Shown: one piece after another, positions 58,057 through 64,000 of the stretch
Layout: every line of letters begins with the position of its first letter
Position numbering within the stretch: the stretch's first letter is position 1
Program-made: the position numbers and the translations under genes
Notes under the pieces: model-generated
What the model was told of the DNA's origin: nothing
What the model saw: only the letters and a program-made list of their open reading frames with translations
The model's database searches: none
Assembly: GCA_023653785.1 (NCBI GenBank)
Contig: JAMKCH010035268.1
Coordinates: 105,055 to 169,054, forward strand
Origin: Ophioderma brevispina
Lineage: Eukaryota; Echinodermata; Ophiuroidea; Amphilepidida; Ophiodermatidae
Direction of reading: 5' to 3'
DNA: 64,000 bases

Positions 58057-58728
58057 CAAGATTTGATGTATTTTGTGTATAAGTTATACAGCTGTTCCCC
58101 CAAAAGTTTGCCGTCTTTGGTAAATGACAACGATTTTACTGCAAAACTCAGACCCCAAAAATATTAAAAAATTCTTCGGATCACAGCAAAAGAGATTTCT
58201 TCAGGCCTCCAGAAATTTTAGTTTGTGTTTCAGATAGCACATTCCACACTGAATGTACCATGATTTTGTTGAACTGGTTAATTTGGCTGAGTGAGCAGGT
58301 TGAAGCAAAATCCCAAATGCTTAACCACGGTAATCCTGGGTTTCATCAGTTCTCTTCCTTCATGTCTCTAACTTTTTTTTTTCCTGATGATTTTGTTCAG
58401 GGATGAATGGTTATTGCTTGTGGTGTGTTAATTATAAACCAAATAAAATAAAATAAAAGACTGTGTTACCCGTGCTGACTGTAATTTTTGGAGGGGGGAA
58501 ATTTTAATATTGGAAAGGGGGAGAAAGAAACAACAAGGGATGATCAAAGGACACACCAGTAATTAAGCTTCTGGTTCATTGGTCGAGAGACATTCTTTGA
58601 GTAGTCTACCCCATTCAGGAGGAATGTCTTGACTCCATTGTCCCAATTTAATTGTCAGGGGTAGACATGATGTAACAAAGGCTTCCTGAAAGAATAGAAA
58701 AATTTAAATCAAAATGACTGCCTTAATT
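58057..58728. other. Intergenic DNA
   Basis: No gene recognised. A short A/T run 'aaataaaataaaataaaa' lies at about 58441-58458. Confidence 0.4.
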
Positions 58729-58785
58729 TTGTAAGTTACTACGTTGCGTCTAGAACCACTGGACTTCATCAGGTAAGGTGAAACC
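58729..58785 (-). ncRNA. Degenerate hammerhead-ribozyme-like motif in Penelope-like element tail
   Basis: On the minus strand 'CTGATGAAGTCCAGTGG' is followed by 'TTCTAGACGCAACG' and 'TAGTAACTTAC'. This matches the hammerhead layout: CUGAUGA core, a stem II (GTCCAG with CTAGAC, one mismatch), then a GAAA position here read as GCAA, and a minimal stem III (GTA with TAC). Hammerheads in the terminal repeats of Penelope-like elements are established knowledge. The A-to-C change in the second core would be expected to impair cleavage, so this copy is probably inactive. Confidence 0.5.
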
Positions 58786-58789
58786 GGTG

Positions 58790-60190
58790 GAATTGGTCAC
58801 GTGACAGACGGCGACGGATCCCCTTCAGTGCCCTGTCCCACGCATGTGATAGGAGAACAGCGTTCGTCCCCCTTTCTTGTTAGTTGATGGCTGTAGACTC
58901 TTTCCCAGATTGCCTCTCGCACAACTTTTTTAAAAACAACGTTCTCTTCTCTAGCGGATTGAGTACTCTTCTGGATCGGAAGTTAGTTATGGCCTGAGGT
59001 TTTGATATGATTGAAAACCGCAGAGTTCTGTGCTTTATTAGAGCTGGGCCTGCGCTGCGATGTTGTACATCCTAGCTCTAAGGGATTTGCTTGGTCTCAC
59101 CCAATTACGATTCTGTACAATCCTTGTCCGCACAGGGTCAGACAATACACAATGTTGCTTGCTTGTCCTTGGGTGGTGGTCTTTTACTCCAACAAGTACC
59201 AGCGAGGGGTAGCTGGTTTGGTTAAATGATGTTGAGATGCCGTAGGATTTTAGGGTCTTTCTAATCCTCTCCGAGGTGCCAGAAACATAAAGGTATGGTC
59301 CATGGGTTGAGGTCTTTGGAGCATTACCCTGTTTAAGATCTTTAGTTGATTGGTCTTTTGGTTTTCGTGGCTTTGTGGAAGGCCCACCTCGTATAACGAG
59401 GGTGTTTAAGCGATTTTGACAAAAGTGATCTCTCCTTGCGCTAGCCTCTTTCTCACTAATTATGGTATCAGGTATAAGAGTTCTTATGACCCCGAGTTTG
59501 TGAATTAAGGGGTGGTGGGAGCTGAATTGGAGGTAGGTAACATGGTCCGTGTGGGTGGGTTTATGGTTATTACGGTGGTGCTTGGGGAGCCGTCACTATC
59601 CCGATGTACAGACAGTCAAGAAAAGCTAAGTTGTTGTTGTGACACTCTTTCTGGGTGAACTGAATGTGAGGATAACACTGTTGATGTATTGAAGGAAAAA
59701 GTTCCGATTCGTTCTTATCTATAACCACAAAATATTATCGTCCACATATCTGAGCCAAATAGTTTGGGCGCTTTGCCGTGGTAGTCTTTTAGTACTGTTG
59801 CCAAAGGATCCATATTAACATTGTAGGTTAACGACAATTGGGGACATGCGAACCCTGGCGCAGCCAAATTGTTGCGAGTAGATGCCATGTGAGGCAAAAG
59901 ATGTGGTATTCACAAAGTAACAAGTGCCACATTTTGTTCAAACAGTCAGGTCAGCCTTACGCTCGCTAAGACTTAAAAAATCCTTAGGCAGTCTTTAAAA
60001 CGTGTATATGGCATCGTAGGTCGTTGGGACGTAACAGAGCACTACGTCATACGAAGTGAGATCTCATTTTCATTTAAGGTGAGATGGTTGATCTTAGCCA
60101 CAAAGTCTTGTGTATTTTTAGGTGGTGAGGCGGACTGACCAACCACTAGTGACTGACATACGCGAAACATACCCCAAGTACACAAAGTGG
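58790..60190 (-). pseudogene. Penelope-like element (RT plus GIY-YIG-like endonuclease), degenerate
   Basis: On the minus strand, successive frames give 'LTLNENEIS' and 'SYDVV', 'LSERKADLTV', 'CARVRMSPIVVNL' (normally 'CAMGSPVSPVVANL'), and catalytic 'WLRYVDDN' at 59734-59751. Then follow 'KPTHTDHVTYLQFSSHHPLI' (a hallmark of Penelope RTs), 'HKLGVIRTL', 'GPYLYVSGTSERIRKTLKSY', a GIY-YIG-like block around 59091-59125 ('DCTES.LGETK'), and the terminal 'REAIWERVYS' block (58891-58920). Frameshifts and stops occur throughout. The combination identifies a Penelope-like element of the endonuclease-plus class. It is not functional in this copy. Confidence 0.85.
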
Positions 60191-60199
60191 GGCCCCCCT

Positions 60200-60480
60200 G
60201 CGTCCCATTGGTTCGGCTATTGGCTCAATCATGCGTTGTATCAACATAGCATACGAAGTTGACCAACATACTTACCCTCTGACCGGAAAGATACCAGACA
60301 ACCATGTGAAAGACTCGCATGATTTCGCTACGTTCATATACTCTGACTCTCAAAGATGCGGAGATGCTTGGATCCTTTATGTAAAACTCTTTCAGTTGCC
60401 TTTTGGACAGGGAAAAGAATACTATGAAAAATAGAAGGAAAATAATAAACTCCATTCTATATCTTTAAATAAATAAATTT
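60200..60480. other. Spacer between two retroelements
   Basis: Open frames on both strands overlap (60225..60455 minus, 60231..60434 plus), with no recognised domain. Confidence 0.4.
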
Positions 60481-60489
60481 CTGATACGT

Positions 60490-61320
60490 TTTGTATAGAA
60501 GTGGAAAAACTAAAACTATTATTAATGATCCCAAACAAATTGCAAACGAATTAATTCTTTTGCCAGCATTGGTCCAAATCTTGCTGAACAGTATTAAACA
60601 CACTGGAAAAGCATTTTCCACAATGTATGAAATATTCTTACATGTTGGAAACCAACACACGAAAATGAAATTATCAAGGTAGCAAAAAAAAAGCTCAGGT
60701 AATGATAATAAAAGCTAATTTCATCAAACAAATAGCAAATGACGTGTCTTATCTTTTGAAAATAATATTTAATCTTTCACTCAGTACGGTGGTTCTACCG
60801 ATTTCAAAAATAGCCAAGATAGTTACAATTGGTTAGATAATCCCGAGATATCTGGTAACTATCGACCTGTTTCTGTGCTGCCGTGTTTTTCTAACTCTCG
60901 AGCGTAAAATGTGTAACAGGGGTTCTGACTTTTGAATTAAAAATAACATAAACAAAAGCGTCCAGGAACAAATAACATCTATGGCTGTATTTTTGTCAAA
61001 GATGTAAATCATGCAATTGACAATGACATGTATACACTTGGAATTTTCATTGGTGTCTAGCAGGGCGTTCGATGATGTGGAAATAGACGATAAAATTTTA
61101 CTTGATAAATCGTATCACTGTGGATTCCTGGTTCTATCTCTGCTTGGCTGTAGTTGGCCTGTCTGATACAAACAATTTGTACAAAATACTACATCGTCTA
61201 GGCATATGACAAAGGTAATTTGTGGTGTCCCATAAGGATCTATACTTGGACCACTACTCTTTATTACTTATATGACAGTTTATCGTATTTGCTGCTGATT
61301 ATAACTGTATTTTAGAACGC
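60490..61320 (+). pseudogene. Non-LTR RT fragment (pre-RT to motif 4), degenerate
   Basis: Successive frames give 'INDPKQIANE' (pre-RT linker), 'ISGNYRPVSVLPCF'-like text near 60850 (motif 1), 'TSMAVFLSK' and 'LSRAFDDVEIDDKILLDK' (catalytic Asp region, about 61058-61110), 'KQFVQNTTS', and 'GVP.GSILGPLLF' (motif 4, about 61221-61262). Several frameshifts and stops are present. The 'FADD' box is not recognisable beyond 61290. Endonuclease and C-terminus are missing. Confidence 0.8.
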
Positions 61321-61519
61321 TAACAGGAGAGGTTACAATAAGTAAATTGGTTTTAGGATGTTATAAATTATACTGCACGCAAAGAAAACTGATGTCATGC
61401 TCCTTGGAACAACATATAGAACTAAACAGCTTGGAACAACATATAGAAAAAAAAAGGTTAAGGGTAAGGGGACCTGTAGAACACAGGAAGAGTGCCCATC
61501 TCTCTTACGAAGCGATTGG
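61321..61519. other. Spacer
   Basis: It contains a short direct repeat 'ttggaacaacatatagaa' at about 61402 and 61430. No gene recognised. Confidence 0.5.
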
Positions 61520-61757
61520 CCAGGACTCCAAAAATAATAGCTGTAGGGGGTCGCTACACCGCATCACAGCGAGTCTGTTACCTTCCCGACATTGAATAAT
61601 GCCGAGGTTACCCATTTATACACCTGGGGGTGTAGAGAGCAGTAATTGAGGTAAAGCGCCCTACTCAAGGGCGAAACGCATTGGCCTCAGCGGGGCTCGA
61701 ACTCACAAGCTTTGGCGCGGGTCGGGCGCTTTCTCCACAGGACCACATGTGCTCTCA
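61520..61757 (-). mobile_element. tRNA-derived SINE
   Basis: On the minus strand, 'TGGTCCTGTGG' (A-box-like) and 'GAGTTCGAGCCCC' (B-box) form a tRNA-like head at about 61690-61757. A body follows with 'gtagggcgctttacctcaat', 'gtataaatgggtaac' and 'gaaggtaacagactcgctgt'. Heads and bodies with this vocabulary are common in marine invertebrate genomes. The tail and target-site duplication were not defined. Confidence 0.7.
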
Positions 61758-61759
61758 AT

Positions 61760-62109
61760 CATATAAACTAAACAGCCTTAAACAGCACCACCCCATTTTT
61801 TGCAGAGCATAGGGGCGACCGGCACTGCACAGGGTGCTGGGCGCGCCACCGTTAGACCTTAAAAATTGCCCTTAATTATGACAGGGTGCCCTGTGGATCT
61901 CGAAGAGTGACGGTGCAAGGCGCCTGTATAGATGTTAGAATAAGACGTGTGTGGGCCGCCCCCAGGCCGACGGAGACGGAGTGTGTTGCTTCTTCCCCCA
62001 CCCCAGTCTTCAGAATTGGAAACCGAATGCGAGAAAAAAAAGGGTCGGAACCTGTGAGTTGCAGCGAGCCTAAACATTTAGTGCCCCCTCTATTGAGAAA
62101 AAACTGGAT
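61760..62109. other. GC-richer spacer
   Basis: Opposite-strand open frames at 61859..62176 resemble no family. The base composition is higher in GC than the surroundings. No feature could be named. Confidence 0.4.
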
Positions 62110-62360
62110 CCGCCCCTGCGAAACAGTACTGTTACGTTACAGCATTCGATTTGCGAGCGATGATAGTTTTGCTTAGCAGTCTCCAACAAACTTTGCTCTC
62201 AGATTTCCGTTTTCTTGATTTGATAACCGAAGTTCATCTGTGTACCAGGGTGAGTTCAGTCTCACATGCATTGTTTTCAACGTGCTTGTCTATAATTGTC
62301 TCAAAACGTATTGACTAACAAGATCATCTAGATCATCACAGGATCAGTGTCAAGGGGTCG
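62110..62360 (-). pseudogene. Non-LTR retrotransposon linker fragment (between EN and RT)
   Basis: On the minus strand the frames give 'DLDDLV', 'IDKHVEN', 'HVRLNSPWYTDELR' and 'SRKRKSESKV'. This corresponds to the segment after the endonuclease in CR1/RTE-like LINEs ('P-W-Y-T-D/N-E-L-R...K-R-x-E-R'). The parent reading frame is broken by stops. It lies in the orientation opposite to the RT fragment at 60490, so it belongs to a different insertion. Confidence 0.7.
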
Positions 62361-63045
62361 ATTAATATGACACTTAAGGGATTAGTCAGCGATTTGCCTA
62401 ATTCCGAGCATCGAAAATCATCAAAATTCATATTTTGTATTTTTATTACTGATAGATATGCACATAAACCTGCAAGTGTTGGCTTGAAATCTGCACATTA
62501 AAGACCAGCAGTATTTTTTATCCGAATTTCGTAATTTCTTACGTGCGTATCAAAATTCCGACTGAGATCAAAAAACCTTTCCCGGTGATATCCCAGATTC
62601 TAAGCGTGATATTGTGCACCATATCAATAGGTTTTTGACCTCACACACAAATATTAGTGATCTTTGTTATTCTGTACTGGTTGAAACCACAATTTCAGCT
62701 TTTTGTGTAGGATGTTTAGACGCCCATCGCTGTACGTCTATTTGCAGGAGACGTTATGACCAATTTCCCCTCAAATACTTCCATTTTTTCACTATTTGGG
62801 TGGTTTTGTTTTCTAATTAAAAGCAGTTATATGGAATGTACACGATTTAAAATTAAAATATGATTTCCACATTTTGCGATTCTCTCGAATTATCGCTGCT
62901 ATCCCTTTAATGTCAATGATACTAATTTTCCTTGTTCTGGCGATACTAAAGGTTTCTCTGGTGGCACCGGGTGGACCGAAAGTATGAGGTGACATTTTTA
63001 TTCCATGGTGATCTGATGGCCTTATAGCAGGAGCAGATATCCTAC
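62361..63045. other. Intergenic DNA
   Basis: No gene recognised. Confidence 0.4.
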
Positions 63046-63505
63046 GATCTCGACCATTGATTTTGGAGGTTATAGGGTAAAAATGACTATGGTATAAAGG
63101 TCAATCTCAATTTGTACAGGGGTCACATTAAAAGTTAATCTGATTATATTTAATATTACAAATTTTGCCTGAGGTAATAAAAAACAGAAAAACAAAACAA
63201 AAAAAAAGAGATGACAAAAAAAAAAAGGAGGACTCCCAAAGTAAATTTTTGATTATGTTAACTGTTTACTTACCGCGATAATGGGTCAAAAGGTCAACCC
63301 CAATTGGATTAAGTTGCCCTATAACCTATTTGTCGCATAACATGATAACTATTCATTGCAGATGGTAACAACTATTCCTATTTTTACACACTAGCTAGAC
63401 GAACAACTTCTATGATTGCCCCCTGTACAAAAGAAATTGACCTTTTTTACATTTTAGCTATATTACCCTATAACTCCCAAAACAATGGCCATCGATGGTA
63501 CAAAC
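63046..63505. repeat. Inverted repeat (small foldback)
   Basis: 'accattgattttggaggtta' with 'tagggtaa', 'aaggtcaat' and 'tgtacagggg' (63054-63122) are mirrored by 'ccctgtaca', 'attgacctt', 'ttaccctataactcc' and 'aatggccatcgatggt' (63421-63500). A third 'ccctataacc' lies inside at about 63317. A-rich low-complexity DNA occupies 63180-63225. Confidence 0.6.
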
Positions 63506-64000
63506 TATCATTTTTTGAATCTTTATGACTAGACGACCAATATGGCATACATTTCAACATTATTGGAGCATTTTAAACAAGTTTGACCCCGTGAACTTAA
63601 ATTGGCCCTATTGAAAACGTACACCAACAATTTGATAGTACTACTTACCTAGCATTGATATAGCGAGTCCAACTAACTGCCAAAGGTGTCAAACCTTTTC
63701 TGTAGGTGAAGGGTAAACCCGGTGGTAAACGATGATGTTTGAACCTGGTCTGTGCTCCTTCCTCTACATCCCTTGACTCACTTTAAATTGATCTGGAATG
63801 ATCTCAGGGGCTTCGCGATTTGATCAAGGTCAAGATGTGGACCATCCTTGTTGTGAATTTTTGACCCTACTGCTGGGACAATCCAACCGCTTCCAACTGA
63901 TCTTTGAATTGCCAACAAATGGGTCCTGCGCATCGTCCACATAACGTTTGAGGTCACAAGGAACACAAACAATTAGTGATAGTGTTGGGCTCCGATGTTA
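63506..64000. other. Intergenic DNA
   Basis: No gene recognised up to the window edge. Confidence 0.4.

Noticed and set aside
1..64000. CRISPR array, operon, prophage or integron
   Set aside because: There is no regularly spaced identical repeat set, no tightly packed same-strand genes, and no prokaryotic translation signals. Splice-bounded exons and LINE/PLE debris show that the DNA is from an animal nucleus.

Overview
The window looks like AT-rich, repeat-dense nuclear DNA from an invertebrate animal. No prokaryotic gene organisation is visible and long reading frames are absent. Several features point to a marine invertebrate deuterostome, most likely an echinoderm or a close relative: exon-sized protein domains bounded by GT/AG splice signals, a TRIM2/3-type NHL segment, a CARD-like exon, Penelope-like and L1/Tx1-like retroelements, tRNA-derived SINE-like sequences, and G-run-bounded repeats carrying 'atgggtcc' units. 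The species cannot be fixed from sequence alone, and this placement is an inference.

Host-gene content is small. (1) A minus-strand gene starts at 29312. Its first coding exon (29234..29312) encodes a signal peptide. It splices in matching phase 1 to an exon (28597..28842) carrying an LDL-receptor-type YWTD repeat. (2) On the plus strand between 45 and 51.5 kb lie a CARD-like exon (45061..45336), two fibronectin type III exons (47202..47512 and 48267..48541) and an NHL-repeat segment ending at a stop codon (about 50640..51510). The first FN3 exon is open throughout. The CARD exon, the second FN3 exon and the upstream part of the NHL segment need frame changes, so they are pseudogenised or contain sequence errors. 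Whether they belong to one transcription unit cannot be decided here.

Most of the rest is mobile-element debris. There is a nearly complete but broken L1/Tx1-like ORF2 (30400..33940, minus), with endonuclease, reverse transcriptase and C-terminal region all recognisable. There is a Penelope-like element (58790..60190, minus) with RT, GIY-YIG-like endonuclease and a degenerate hammerhead-ribozyme-like tail. Other non-LTR RT fragments lie at 1.8-2.4, 26.65-28.2, 37.8, 46.7-47.15, 56.2-56.5, 60.5-61.3 and 62.1-62.35 kb.

Non-autonomous elements and palindromes are abundant. Six large foldback elements have long inverted arms (13.5-14.75, 42.29-43.47, 48.89-50.16, 55.31-56.05, 56.83-58.06 and 63.05-63.5 kb). 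There is also a mosaic inverted-repeat block between AT arrays (43.85-44.65 kb), TTAA-flanked MITEs (19958..20479, 35039..35574, 52599..52933 and a fragment ending at 6306), TIR elements with long G runs (6378..6900, 16068..16430), compact hairpins, and SINE or tRNA-like sequences.

The strongest structural observations are these: a TTAA MITE whose unfilled target site survives in a neighbouring repeat copy; a 901-bp tandem duplication of a LINE 3' end separated by an (AGT)n array and a poly-A run; a 1.2-kb near-perfectly palindromic foldback; and the mosaic inverted repeat between AT arrays. I found no CRISPR array, operon or wholly new coding system.
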